Both the position numbers and the translations under genes were made by a program. Below are positions 34,145 through 46,435 of a stretch of 64,000 bases of DNA, in pieces. The stretch's first letter is position 1. The number at the start of each line of letters is the position of its first letter. The stretch covers positions 310,001-374,000 of the forward strand of contig JAKLMB010000030.1 in NCBI GenBank assembly GCA_022813625.1, read 5' to 3'. Origin of the DNA: Aaosphaeria pasadenensis. Lineage: Eukaryota; Ascomycota; Dothideomycetes; Pleosporales. The notes beneath the pieces were generated by a model. The model saw only the letters and a list, made by a program, of their open reading frames with translations. It made no database searches and was not told the origin of the DNA.

Positions 34145-35749
34145 ATGATTCTCCGACTGGGCTCTCTGGCCTTGGGCTTGCTCTCTGCCTCTCCTCTGGC
34201 CAGCGCACTCTCTGCCTCCGACATCCCAGCAGATATTCCTGTGTCGCAGCTGATCAAAGATGCTACCATTAAGCTTGCGAGTGGCAATTCGCAGGATGCG
34301 CTCACCTACTTCGATGTTGCCATCTCCCGCGACCCGCAGAACTATCTCACCATCTTCCGGCGGGGAGCCGCATACCTTTCCTTGGGCAAGACTGTCCAGG
34401 CACAAACCGACTTTGACAAGGTTTTGGAGCTGAAGCCCGGTTTTGAAGGAGCGCTCTTGCAGCGCGCAAAGATACAGAGCAGGAAGGCCAATTGGGCAGC
34501 GGCCAGAAAGGACTACGAGGCTGCGGGAAAGACGGAGGAGATCGTGCAGCTCGAAGAGGCACAAGGTGCAGCAGTGCTCGCCACCGAGGCTGCAGAGAAG
34601 GGCGACTGGGAGACGTGCGTAACGCAAGCCGGTGTTGCGATTATGATTGCGGGCGCAGCCTACGACATCAGGAAGACCCGAGCAAAGTGTCGATTCGAGA
34701 AGGGAGAAGTCATTGAGGGGATTAGCGACCTCCAGCATCTCTTACAGATCAACACTGGCGATATTGAGCCGTATCTCCAGAGCTCCGCTATGGCATTCTA
34801 CTCGTTGGGCGAAACCGACAAAGGTCTCAAGTCCATTGCACAATGTCTTCAGTCAGATCCAGATTCAAAGAAGTGCATGAAGCTGCGACGAAGAGAAAAG
34901 AACCTCAACAAGGATATCGAGAAGGTTCGAGCATTGTTCGAGAAGCGCCAATATGTCGCTGCGACGAAGCTGTTGATCCCCCGCGGCGAAGACCCCGGAT
35001 TGCTCAAGGAGATCAAGGAGGACTTCAAGGAGTACACCGAACAAGGCTACATTTACAAGAATTCGCCCGAGGGGCTTTACTCAAACTTGGTCGAACTCAC
35101 CTGTGAGGCGTACATGGGCGTAAGTTTCCTCGATCAGACGCTGCCAGGTGACTGCTAACTTTCGTGATAGGGCAATAACGTTGCAAAAGCGACGCCGTAC
35201 TGCAAGGAGGCACTGGAATTGATTCCAAACTCGTTGCATGGTCTTCTCAACCAAGCCCAGAGGCAATTAGATAGCGACGATTTCGAAGATGCGATCCGCA
35301 CTCTCGAAGCGGCCAAGGAGCACCACGGCCAGACCGAGAAGATCCATGAGCTTCTTAACAAAGCACATACCCTCCTGAAGCGTTCCAAGCAAAAGGATTA
35401 CTACAAGGTCCTCGGTCTCAGTCGTGACGCCGACGATCGCGACATCAAGAAGGCCTACCGCAAGCTCAGCAAGCAGTATCACCCGGACAAGGCCTCAGCG
35501 AACAATATCACTCCTGAGGAGGCTCAGAAGAAGATGGCTGCGGTCAACGAAGCCTACGAAGTGTTGAGCGACCCCGAACTCAAGGCGCGCTTCGACAATG
35601 GCGATGACCCGAACGATCAAGAGCAACAAAGCCAGGGATTCCATGGATCTCCATTCGGAGGCTTTGGCGGACAACAAGGCCAGCAATTTTTCTTCAGAAA
35701 CGGCCCCGGACAAGGATTCAAGTTTTCTGGTGGCTTTGGTTTCCCTTAG
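34145..35749 (+). CDS. ER-lumen TPR and DnaJ co-chaperone (DNAJC3/P58IPK type)
   Basis: Hsp40 co-chaperone of the ER Hsp70 (BiP/Kar2). Two exons, 34145-35119 and 35171-35749, joined by a 51-bp intron (GTAAGT, GCTAAC) in phase 0; 517 residues. A signal peptide (about 1-23, ILRLGSLALGLLSASPLASA) is followed by TPR repeats (about 32-360), for example IKLASGNSQDALTYFDVAI and ALLQRAKIQSRKANWAAARK. The C-terminal J domain (about 401-470) carries the HPD triad (QYHPDK, about 429-431) needed to stimulate Hsp70 ATPase, then a Gly/Phe/Gln-rich tail (GFGGQQGQQFFF). There is no KDEL-like end, as is usual for this family. It should bind unfolded lumenal proteins through the TPRs and pass them to Kar2. Confidence 0.95.
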
Positions 35750-36876
35750 GGGGATGCATTTTATGGTGGCATGGCGTTTTCCGGCATTCTCGTTTGCATT
35801 GGTACGGTGTTTGCCTCTGGGAGGAAAGGTGTTATGGGCATTTACGAAAGATGATATCAAGATATGCTTACATGGGTATCGCGGACTGTCTGATACTGGA
35901 CGCTTCCGTCGAGATCAAAACACGAATAAACAACCTTTCAACCATTTTTACGCGTGCAGTATGAGTCTAGTGGTGATAAAGTGATCTTGAAAGTACACAC
36001 GCAATCTGGAAGAGACCAGTCCTGTACTACTTAGCAAAGAGATTCACGGCAAGCGTAAGTATTGTCCATAATTATTGGCTTCCGAGTGACCTGCAATCGT
36101 AGTCGAACAGGTACTACTCCGGTAGTACTACCGACGAGTTACTTTTACATGCCATAAACACCTTCCATACTCTTCTCCGTACCATTTGAGTTTCCAATCA
36201 TCTCCAATCTAATACCGCAACAAGATCAAGGAAAGTCAGCGATTTGACCTTCAATCCATAGGGGCACAAGGCAAATAAAAATGACAATAATGAGGCAGCG
36301 CATTCCAAAACCCATATTCCTACGCGGCCAACAACGGACCTCGAACGGACATTGACTCGAGCTAGCCAATCACAACAAACCGAAATGCGCTGATGAGCCT
36401 CGGTACCTACCCCAGTCCCCTCCAGCTCCACCAACGCGCCCGCGCCGGACATGCTAACATGTTCGACTGCAAAAAGTTGGGGAAAGCCCCAGCACTAACG
36501 TCGAATAAGTAGGTGTTAGACCAATTACAATGTTTAAACCCGTTTGACGAGGTACCGAGGCTGTTTGGATGAAAGAACAAGTGTGGGAGAAACATACTTA
36601 CTCGTATGCTCTCCTCGCTCATCTTCTGTTCCTTTCGTCTCATCTGAATCTACTTTGCACTTCCCCTTGACGTACTATCATAGCCCTCTGTTGCTTCTTG
36701 AGTTGGATCGGTTTTGGGCTTTTTTGGTCTCGGATTCTGCTATCGTCTGTTCAGAATAACTCACTGTCTTCGCACATCACACCTATAGCAAGACAAGTTC
36801 ATACATCATCACAATCGCGCAGTAGAAAGGATTCGAAGCCTTTTCCTCCGCAACTCAGCCCGCCCATCCATTCGTC
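35750..36876. other. Intergenic upstream of the b5-ACAD gene
   Basis: 1.1 kb, no supported gene. It contains a compact inverted repeat (GGTACTAC...GTAGTACTACC, 36111-36131) and a C/T-rich stretch approaching the ATG at 36877. Confidence 0.5.
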
Positions 36877-39052
36877 ATGCCACACGCTAGCCTGACCCGC
36901 GACGCCGTCGCCACGCACAACACCCCAGAAGACCTGTGGACGATCATCGACCACAAAGTGTACGACGTGACCGACTTCGCCGACGCCCACCCAGGAGGCT
37001 CTGTAGTCCTCGAGCAAGTCGCAGGAACCGACGCCACGGAAGCATTCTACAACCTGCACCGGCACGAGGTGCTGCAGAAGTATGCGTCGCTGTGCATCGG
37101 GACGCTCGAGGGCGAGAAGTCCGAGGTGATTGAGCCGGAGATCGGTGGGCTGTCGCCCGTGCCGTATGCGGAGCCCCTGTGGCTGAGGCCGCAGTTCCAC
37201 TCGCCATACTTCAATGACAGTCACAGGGCGTTGAGGAGGAAGGTGAGGGAGTTCGTGGACAAGTACGTCACGCCCGAGGCGCAGGAGAAGGAGAGAGACG
37301 GCACGTACATCAGCCAGGAATTGATCGATCGGATGGCGGAGACGGGGATTTTGGGGATGAGACTGGGACCCGGAAAGCATCTCCATGGGAAGAACTTGCT
37401 CGGTGTGGTCAAGGGAGAGGATTTCGACTATCTTCACGATCTCGTGCAGGCACAGGAGTTTGCTAGGGCGAATGCTCGAGGCTTCCAGGATGGCAACATG
37501 GCGGGAATGTAAGTTATTCTTCTTACATTTGTTTGTTCTTCGGTGGGTATCTAGTTTGCTAATCTTTTGTATAGGATGATCTCGTTGACTGCGGTCCTGC
37601 AATGGATGGGCAACGAGGAGCTCAAGCAGAAAGTCACAGCCGAAGTTCTGGGAGGCAAGAAGAAGATGTGCCTGGCTATCACCGAGGCCTTTGCCGGTAC
37701 GTTGCTCCCCATCTACGGACGAGTAGACATGTTCTACTCGACTCCGTACACATTTCAATAGTGTTCACATGACTAACCCACGATTCACAGGATCCGACGT
37801 CGCCGGCCTACGCACGACGGCGGAGAAGACGCCCGACGGCAAGCACTACATTGTGCGTGGCACGAAGAAGTGGATCACCAACGGCATGTGGTGCGATTAC
37901 TTCGTCACGGGATGCAAGACGGAGAAGGGCTTCAGCGTGCTGCTGATCCCGCGTCAGGAGGGCGTCGAGACGTCTTTGATCAAGACGTCGTACTCGACGG
38001 CGGCAGGTACCGCATTTGTTGAGTTCAACAACGTAAAGGTTCCGGTGGAGAACATTTTGGGCGAGGAGGACAAGGGATTCATCGTGATCAGTAAGATATT
38101 TACGCTCGTCACCCTTTTCGAATTTGTGAATTCGGAAGGGTTGGAGAGGAAGGGGAAAGCTAACAGGTCACAGTGTCCAACTTCAACCACGAGCGGTTCA
38201 TGATGGCGTGCGGTGTTAACCGATGGTCTCGAACGGTGGTAGAGGAGTGCCTGAAATGGTGTAACCAGCGCATAGTGTTCGGCAAGAAGCTCATCGAGCA
38301 GCCAGCGATACGACAGAAGTGAGTTCAGCTCCCCTGATTCAGCTTTTCCTGTTCCCCCTCCCTTCTTCACCTGTCATTCCCCCTTTGGGACACATTCCCA
38401 TTCCCAATCCCCAATCCAATTCTATATATCTTGGCAATCTCCCAAACAGAGGAGGTCTATTCTTAAGGAAGCGACCGTTGCATCCACTGTACGACCTGTC
38501 CGGATGTCACCGAACGGTTATCGTACTACAGAACACCGTTCAATGCTTTCCCCCCTTCCCCGATCCCATTTCCAGATCTTGATTCTTAGATCTATTTCAT
38601 GCTGTACCACCCTTCCCTCCCCCCTTCATTCCTACCATCCACCTCTCCCTCCCCAAACGAAACATCCAACCAAACATCCAAACCCCCTTCAACAAAACTG
38701 ACCAAACCCCAACAGACTCGCCAAAATGCTCGCCGCAATCGAAGCCTCTCAATCCTGGCTCGAGCTCCTCGCCCACCAAATGTCCAACATGACCTACGCG
38801 CAGCAGACCGCCCTGCTCGGCGGCCCCATCGCGCTCCTGAAGACGCACTCCACGCGCGTCGCGCACGAGATCGCCGACGAGGCCGTCAACATCTTCGGCG
38901 GGAGGGGTCTCACGCAGGGCGGCATGGGACGCGTCGTCGAGATGTTCCACCGCACGTACAAGTTTGATGCGATTCTGGGCGGGACGGAGGAGATTTTGGG
39001 GGATTTGGGGGTGAGGCAGGCGGTTAAGGGGTTTCCGAAGAGTATGCTTTAG
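36877..39052 (+). CDS. Cytochrome b5-acyl-CoA dehydrogenase fusion
   Basis: Flavoprotein that probably oxidises an acyl-CoA or related thioester and passes electrons to its own N-terminal cytochrome b5 domain. Exons: 36877-37508, 37575-37696, 37791-38090, 38174-38318 and 38716-39052, giving 511 residues; phases 2, 1, 1, 2 all agree. The b5 domain (about 3-80) shows the heme-binding DAHPGGSVVLEQ (His38) and a second His at YNLHRHEV (61/63). The ACAD N-domain begins at about 105. The middle domain has CLAITEAFAGSDVAGLRT and the FAD/substrate loop KKWITNGMW. The C-terminal helical domain has FGKKLIEQPAIRQKLAKML, INIFGGRG-like NIFGGRGLTQ and the FAD-contact ILGGTEEIL. This fusion is known in Pezizomycotina. 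The end SML is only a weak candidate peroxisomal signal. Intron 4 (397 bp) is unusually long. Confidence 0.94.
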
Positions 39053-42000
39053 GTGATGGGTGGGTGATGTAAGAATTGTAGGGGTGTAAAAGATATGAAG
39101 AGAGCGTATATATGCATTAGGTACCTAAATATCAAATATGAAAGAAGAGAAGATATCATCACATAACCTACACTATCTATTCCGTACAATTTAAGCAAAA
39201 GTAAAGATTATCATGTTTATGGTATTTACTATAGCAATAGCACCGGTGGTGTAACCAGGCCCTTAAAGAGCTCTACATATAATTACCTATACATATATGT
39301 ACCTAGGTATTCATGTACACGCATGTAGCGGCTCCGGCGGTAAGCCACAACCCGCCGCGCTGGACGGACAGCTATATTCCTTCTCACTCATATTACCATT
39401 CTTCTTTATGGAGTGCGAATCTCTTCAATTCCCCAGACATGAACAGCGTACTCGGCACCAGGGAAAAAGTGGACGCATGGTTATGCGCATGAGTGGTGGC
39501 TCACATACCCACCCAAGCGTGACAGATTAGGAAGTGCACGATCGGAAGAACACCTCATAAAGCTCATGACTCATGCAATTATCATAGCATGTTCGGCGCA
39601 GGGGTCACAATCAAGGACACATAAGTTCCCAGGGAAGTGTGGTTAATTGCGATGATCGGTGTTCTTTGACAATTTCCCATCGAAGATTTGCCTGTTCGGT
39701 CTACGTATTTAGCAGTTGGGTGGGGGGGATCGGTGAGCAACCAGCGCCGGGGCGGGCAGGTTGCGCGAGAATGGTCGGTGAGCAGATGATTAAATGATGG
39801 GTTTGCCGGGGGGGAAGGGTTTGAATTAATTGGAGTTAAGTGGGGATGGGTGAAGGGTTTGGGAATAATGAGCGGTGGGAGTAAGTCTATCGATTGAATT
39901 CAATTTGAAGTAGTAGGTACCTCGTAGGTAGCGGTAGTACTGTACTGTGTAGATGGTGATGCCTATTAGCTATGGTGCGATTTGATGCGATTCAATAATG
40001 GGGATGGGCATTGCCACGCGGCGCGCGCAGGGCGGCAAGGACAGGCCAGGCCGCCATTTTCCCACGTCCAGGTCCGGTGACCTCCCCCACATCCCCCCTC
40101 CGTCCCGAACGTTCGTATTGGAGGTTTTTGGCGTTGGAGCGAGGGAGCGGGAGGGCCTTGGGATGGCGCAACTTGTGGAGGGGAGCTAGATCTAGAGCCG
40201 GGAACATGTTGATAAGTCTAGACGGTAGTTTGGCTAGATTGTAGATAGCAGATAGTGGATAGTAGAATGTTGATAGGAAGAGCCTAGGCATGTGATACTA
40301 TGGAGAAGAGAGGAGGTGGATGCTAGAAGGAACAAGGAAGTATTGGATGGAACAAGAGGAATAAGGGATGGAAGGGATGGAAGGAATCAAAGGGAAGGGG
40401 AAACCTGGTGTTGCTGAGATTGAGAGCATGATGGTACAAGAAAAGGATGGGATAGGACAAGATAGGATGAGATAGGATTGAATATGTTGAGATACAAACG
40501 AAGATCAAGGGAAAGGCGGCCGGAGTGGATAGAGTGGAAGCAGTCGAAGGAGTGGGTTCCTGCAGAACCGGAAAAGGCAGTTGAATCGAGCGACTGGCTT
40601 CGAGTACTCAGTAGTCTATCTTCAACATTTCCGGTTCCATCTCTCTTGTATCACTGCAACTTCTCGTCTCTGCTTGATTTCTAGGTAGACTACAACTAGA
40701 GAGTGAGTATGACAAGTGCATTGATTAATTCTTAGCTGCAGTTGTGTTGCGTTGTGTTGTGCTGCATCGCGCTGTGCTGTTCTGTGCTATGTGTCCCAGT
40801 CCCACTATGGCTTTGCCCTGCATAGATTAATTGATTGATGGGATTGTCAAGTCAAGTCAAGCGGCATTGATCCAGTAGGGAGATGGTATGTGTGAGCACA
40901 TGAGAGGACCATTGATCCTATCCAACGAACCAAGAGAGTAGTAGTAGTAGGGGTAAGGGATACCAAGTATTCCTAATCACCTTTATGGACGCATGGATGG
41001 ATGCGTTGTACAAGATTCTTCCCATTAGTTATTATTCTTCGTATGCTGCACAGAGTACCTATCCTGTATGTAGGTTTCGCTGTAACGATGCTGTCCTGTC
41101 TGTCTTCTTTCATTCTTTATTGCCCAGCCTAGTACTCCGTAGAGCCCAAGGTCCAGCTCTCGGATGATGGACGCATTCGAAGGGCTGGCCATGGTGGTAG
41201 ACCGACCGTGGGGAGGACTAGCAGCCTCTCCAGCGTCTAGGCCTTTGTCGCTCTTCCGATTGATCTCGTCTCATCGATAGATGAATGGTGCATCGAATGG
41301 ATTTAAAACATCAATCCTTAGTTTAGTCATCCTGCTACTAGGAAGAAATAAAGGATGATCATACAAGGGAATAAGCAGTCATCACCAAGCAGCCGTTCGT
41401 TCCAGCGATAGATTAAGTCCGAGTCGTGCGGTGTGTTGTTGTGTATGTATGGTGCGGTGTGCATGAGCTGGCGGTCTAGGGGCATGCATGCCGATGAATG
41501 TTGTTCTGTACCGTACGGCATTGTATCAATGTATGCATTGTATGTATCCCGTCTAGGTATGTCTCTAGGTCTGTATCTAGGTAGGTATGCATGTACTGTA
41601 TAGAACTATGTATGCACCTGTACTCCATGCGGTAGACTACTTGGGGATGGGACATTCATTACTTGCCGTTACTGGATGTTGGTCGGCCTGGTCGGCGGAT
41701 CGCATGGACATGGGCATGGACACGGACATGGGCCTTGCTGGTAACACTTGTATTGCTTGTACTTGGGTCTTGGGAACAGAACATTGTGCATATCATACCT
41801 AGTTTCTGGGCGTATTATATCCGTAAAAGAGTGGGTGCGGGCGTGGACATGAACAGGGTCTGGGCTGTTAGCTGAGGTGGATGCCTTTGATGGTAGGGGT
41901 AAGCCTTAAGGGTGTGAGATTGAGGATGGCGAGGATGGTGAGGATGAGGCGAGGGGAGACGACATCAGGTAGGGAAGGGAAAGGAAGGGAAATGCAGAGA

Positions 42001-43529
42001 ATAGAGGAACAGGACGAAGATGAGGATGGGGAACAGTCCGAGACGGGATAGGATGGGATAGGATTGGGATGGTCACAGGTCACATTGTCACCAGCCATCC
42101 CCAAGTGGTCATCATCAATTATCCTCGTGGTTGTGGCTGTAGCTGATACTGTACGGAGTAGTTGGAGCTGATACTGCTCGTTACTCCATTCATTGATGTT
42201 GCTGCTGATGTTCTTCATGTTACTTATTACTCTTGATTAATGCTGCTGTATCAATAAAGGACAGTTCATGTGCCTTGATGCTGCGTCACCTTGATTGATC
42301 GATACTTGATGCTTTATTGATTCTTGATTCTTTTGAATACTCTTGTCTCAATCATCCTTTTCCTCTTCACCGTGTCTCTGTCCTCATTACTCTCCATCTA
42401 TATATCTCTTCCTCGAGTCCCTCAAGTATTCCCAGGTCTCCTCATCCACCTGTCATATCCTGACCACTTCTGTGTTGCTACTCCACTTCCATTGCACTAA
42501 ACGTATCTCTGACTCCGACGTCTCCATCGTCTCCATTGATCTACATCCTCTACCTTCCATCACCTTCCACTTCTCGTACTCCGCAATCGCCATCGCATTT
42601 CCACATCATTCAATTCAAACACCGACAAGCAACAGAACAAACAACTCTTCCAAACAATTCCAGCATTTGAGAAAAGAAGGGAAACAAGAAGTAGCCTACG
42701 AATTCAACTACGACTACGATTACGACTACGGCCAGGAGCACGCGAGCATCCAGGATCATCGTCGTTGTCATCCTCCTCATCCTCAATCTCCGTCTTATCA
42801 ATCAATCCACCAAGTAACCAAGTAATAACCAAGCATCCTCGTCTGGTCTTTGCCTGACTTCGCCTCGCCTCGCCTTGCCTTGACACCACGACGACTACCA
42901 GCATTACCAACCTTTCCCAAAACCTTACCAAAACCTTGCCGCCCCGGTCACTTTGTCGCCGCCAGCTCCAGCACCAGCGCCAGCGCCAACACCGACGCCA
43001 GCACCAAAAGCCCTTTAACGCCACAACGACATCATCCTGACCCTCGTTCCTCTTGAGTCTTTGCAGCGCAGCTCTCTCGTCTCGGTCTCGCTCCCCCAAC
43101 CGATTAAACCCTTTGAACCTTGTAGATGCTTTTTGCCCTTTGACTCCCCCAACCATTCGATTCGTACTACTTATCCACCCTATCCTTCCACCTGACGCAT
43201 CCGCATCCGCATCCGAGCTTCCTTACCAACGTTCCTCCCATTACCGCTGCTACCACCACCTATCTACTCTACATACACTACGACCACTGCCACTGCGCAT
43301 TACTCACTACTGAACTACTACTAATTACCTCCTTTGCCTCCCTCTACTTCTACTCTCTTTCTTCCCTTCCTCTCCTCTCCTCTCCTCTTCTATTCTCCTT
43401 TCCTCAACTCTATCCACTACATCCAACCTACCACATCCACTGCAAACCATACACGTTCGCACTCACAAACCCCATAACCACCATCACCAACCACCACCAA
43501 CACTCCCACTTCACACACCCGCCTTAATC
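39053..43529. other. 4.5-kb gene-free segment with long pyrimidine-rich leader
   Basis: No frame here looks like a gene. Contents: CCTAGGTA-type palindromes near 39118, 39297, 39912 and 41550-41590; G/A-rich simple sequence at 40260-40500; GTTGT/GCTGT low-complexity at 40738-40795; and TAGGTATG-like runs at 41410-41620. From about 42340 to 43529 the plus strand is C/T-rich, likely promoter or long 5' leader of the AN1 gene. Within it is a TACGACTACGAT-type short tandem run (about 42708-42732). Confidence 0.5.
40738..40795 (+). repeat. Degenerate GTTGT/GCTGT simple repeat
   Basis: Alternating short T/G-rich units (GTTGTGTTGCGTTGTGTTGT and then GCTGTGCTGTTCTGTGCT) in an otherwise empty region. 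Confidence 0.6.
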
Positions 43530-44268
43530 ATGCGTCGCACATCCAGCATCTCGAGCACCGCCAGCTCCGAAGAGGACACCATGCAAATCTTCGTCAAGGA
43601 CGTTTCTGGAACAAGCAGTACGTTACACATTCTCCCCTTATTCTGTGTCTCCTGTCACCTCACGTTGCACGGCATCGCATGATTCCGATCCTCGGAACTG
43701 CGCCGTCGGCATCTCCGCGTGCGTGACCAGCCCATCACCACATCCCTTCGCAACAACGACACTGCTGGCGTCCCACCTCATTCATCTCTCTCGTTTGAGA
43801 TAATAATAAAACAATAATTAAGACACATGATGCTAACGGATAATCTCTACAGCAATCCCTCTCACAATCTCCCCTTCAACCTCAATATCCACCCTGCGCA
43901 CTCTCCTCGCCCTCCGAACCAACCTTCCGACCGCTGATCTCCGCCTCGTCCACGCTGGAAAGCACCTCTCATCCACATCTACCACCCTCTCGGAATACGC
44001 GATCCCACCAAACTCCACCCTACACCTAGCTCTCCCCATGCGCGGTGGCATGCCGCCCAAGAAGATCCGTTGCAGTTTCAAGGACTGCAAGGACCGTGCA
44101 CAGCCCATCGTCGGCGACTGCGGATTCTGCACAGGTCACTACTGCGGCAAGCACAGGCTCTTGGAGGATCACAAGTGCGACGGTCTCGAGGACTGCAAGA
44201 AGGAGAGTCACGAGAGGAATGCGGACAAGTTGAACAGCGAGAGGACCGTCGCCATCAGGGGCGTCTAG
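43530..44268 (+). CDS. Ubiquitin-like plus AN1-type zinc-finger protein
   Basis: Two exons, 43530-43617 and 43853-44268, 167 residues. The intron is 235 bp (GTACGT donor, GATGCTAAC branch point, CTCTACAG acceptor). A ubiquitin-like domain (about 18-92) begins MQIFVKDVSGTST, exactly like the start of ubiquitin. An AN1 zinc finger (about 103-138) follows, with ligands in order CSFKDC, CGFC, HYC, KH and DHKC. The C-terminus is charged (KKESHERNADKL). AN1 proteins of this kind associate with Cdc48/proteasome and stress responses; the specific role here is inferred. The first ATG lies 17 codons ahead of the UBL; the internal ATG at codon 18 is an equally sensible start for a minimal UBL-AN1 protein. 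The adjacent 5' leader is very long and C/T-rich. Confidence 0.9.
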
Positions 44269-45148
44269 ATCCGTGCGTTACGTCACCGCCCAACCATGTC
44301 TGTTATCTTATCGCCAACCGCAACATCGCGGAATGGGAACGAAGTGGAGTAGAGCGAGGGAAGACGATCAGACGACAAGAAGCCAGCCGCACTGCGTCAC
44401 CTTCATTGTCAGGAGGTGTACACACGTGCAATCTATGGCTGGCGGTTTAAACGTTTTGCGTATAGACAAGACCACCTTTGTCCTATGCAGCACGGTGAAG
44501 AAGACAGACGATATTCCACGGTTCTACCGTTCTACCGGGTCGAATTCGTTTACCGATTTATATCGACGGCCGGTTTTGTTTTTAATGCGAATGCGAATGC
44601 GATTCGATGCGATGCGATGCTTGCGATGCCCGTTTAATGGTAATGCGACGGGGTTTCAGGCGTTGTTCCCTTTTACCATCTGATTTTCATTCACTCTGCT
44701 GGGGATACTTTTCATCGACATCTATCTACTGTTGCTTTTTGTATCTATATGCGAAAAATGGATATCTATCTCGAAACCTTGGGCGATTCCAGCCAAGGGT
44801 ACATTTAACCATTATTTATCTACCAATATACATACCATCATTTACACAAGACAGTTCTTTCAGCCTACGTTGCGCATCTTGACATGTCCCGATGGTTCCG
44901 AGGTTTTCCGCGTGACGCAACATGTCTGGTTCCGACCATCCGCACAACCAACAACCATCATCGCCCATTCTTACCCTTCGCACAAACAAATTTTCAGAAT
45001 GTCTTATCTCGATGCATCTTCAATAATGCTACTAGTCTAGCCTCACGCACAACGCACTACGCATCAGCACCCCAAACCTCGTCTCCAAAACATCACGCGA
45101 ATATAGATAGCTAACATTCCGCCCTCTTAATTGATTGCTGCCCGTTGA
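44269..45148. other. Intergenic: AN1 gene 3' flank
   Basis: 880 bp, no supported gene. A GCGAATGCGATTCGATGCGAT-like run near 44588-44632 is short-period repetitive. Confidence 0.5.
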
Positions 45149-46435
45149 AGGAACAATCACATCTTCTTTCTTGCCTCTCTTGAATCTGTCCATATCTTCA
45201 ACCCAACGTACTACAACGAACCCGAAATCACTTACATCATGAAACTGCACGTTCTCTGTACATTTCTACAGACACAATCACGACCAACACATCCCTTGGA
45301 CGTCAAAAGCATCGAAGACATGAATTTATCCCTTAAGAAAATGCCGAATGGGTGGGTGAATGATGAAAAGATACGCTTTCAACTTCCAACTATTACTCTT
45401 TTAGAAAAAATTGAACAGTAAAGGAGAATAGGGATGTAAGATGGAGGAGCTGTGGCAATAATGTATGCAGTATGCAAGAGAAACATACACTCTATTGCAT
45501 ACAAAGAAGACTAGGGCAGACCTAACACAGCATCTCTCTGACAAGTACCCATTTCTCGGGAACAGCAGAGTGAAAAGGCTTGTAAATGGTTTTCAATGTG
45601 TTAGATTCACATTGGGTAATTGCAGTTACAAACATCACCAAGAAGACTGTGTTGATGATAAACTCGATGTCAATCTGTTGGTCGTAATGAGCTCCACGGA
45701 CACACTTCGAAGATTCTGGCCATCTTGAGAAATGTCCATGGGTCAGATTGGGCTATCCCATTGAGTGAGTGGACATTTGCATACAGTGATGGTCCACAAC
45801 AAAAAAATGGTTACGACTGCGAGATCTTCACATTGCACAACATTCGAGAGATAACCAGAAGAGATAGTCGCAGGTGCTTCATGAAAGACTCACCAGAATT
45901 GAGTAATGCTGATTGCAGATATTTCTCCAATACTATGGTCGAGAGCGCCTTGTGCAAATTTGGCAAGTACTGGAGAATAACAGGAGAGAATCACAAACAG
46001 GACTTCGACGCATTCACCCCGCCTCCTGAATTGATCTGTCCACTTTCCCTGCATGATCTGTCTGCTTTAGGATGCAAATGGGACCCAGATGCACTGCCCA
46101 TATCAGAAGTTTCCCCACTACTACCATCTTCGCGTCATCGGAACATGTGGGTGGTATACGTACGGGCGAGCGGTGATCTCAGTCCAAGTTTAGCATTGTG
46201 GTACTCTAGGAACTGCAAGTCAATACTCGACACGTTGGGAAAATACTTTCCGGACGCCGATTTCTAAATAGAGGATATCACACTTTTCAATCCCACTGAC
46301 AACGACATCGACCCACATGAGCTCCTCGATTCTGCCAACATATTAATGTTGGAGTATGCCACCAGTTATAGCTCTCAAAATCGCTGGATTTTTCAGAGCG
46401 ATGTCCACAGTGTCAATCAATCTAATTTTTCATGA
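45149..46435 (+). pseudogene. Decayed Ulp1/SENP-type (C48) SUMO-protease gene
   Basis: Pieces of a Ulp1 catalytic domain lie in order on one strand but in different frames. The N-terminal GWVNDEKIRF block (W at 45353) matches the 'WLNDEIINF' opening. HWVIAVTN (45610 on) carries the catalytic His, and about 16 codons later the usual catalytic Asp is Asn (INSM, codon 45661). PQQKNGYDCEIF (45794 on) carries the oxyanion Gln (45800) and nucleophile Cys (45818). The His piece ends at a TAA (45685) and is one frame off the Cys piece; the WVND piece ends at a TAA (45419). After the Cys piece the frame hits TAA at 46265 but continues open in the same frame for 55 more codons to TGA at 46433. Frameshifts, at least one in-frame stop and a lost catalytic residue indicate a pseudogene. 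It could be the relic of a captured or transposon-borne Ulp1 gene. Confidence 0.72.

Noticed and set aside
36799..37758. 319-codon minus-strand frame
   Set aside because: Antisense of b5-ACAD exons 1 and 2 and crosses their intron; the plus strand has clear b5 and ACAD motifs.
42343..42825. 160-codon plus-strand frame ending in a YDYDYDYG run
   Set aside because: Low-complexity C/T-rich leader sequence; no start context or domain.
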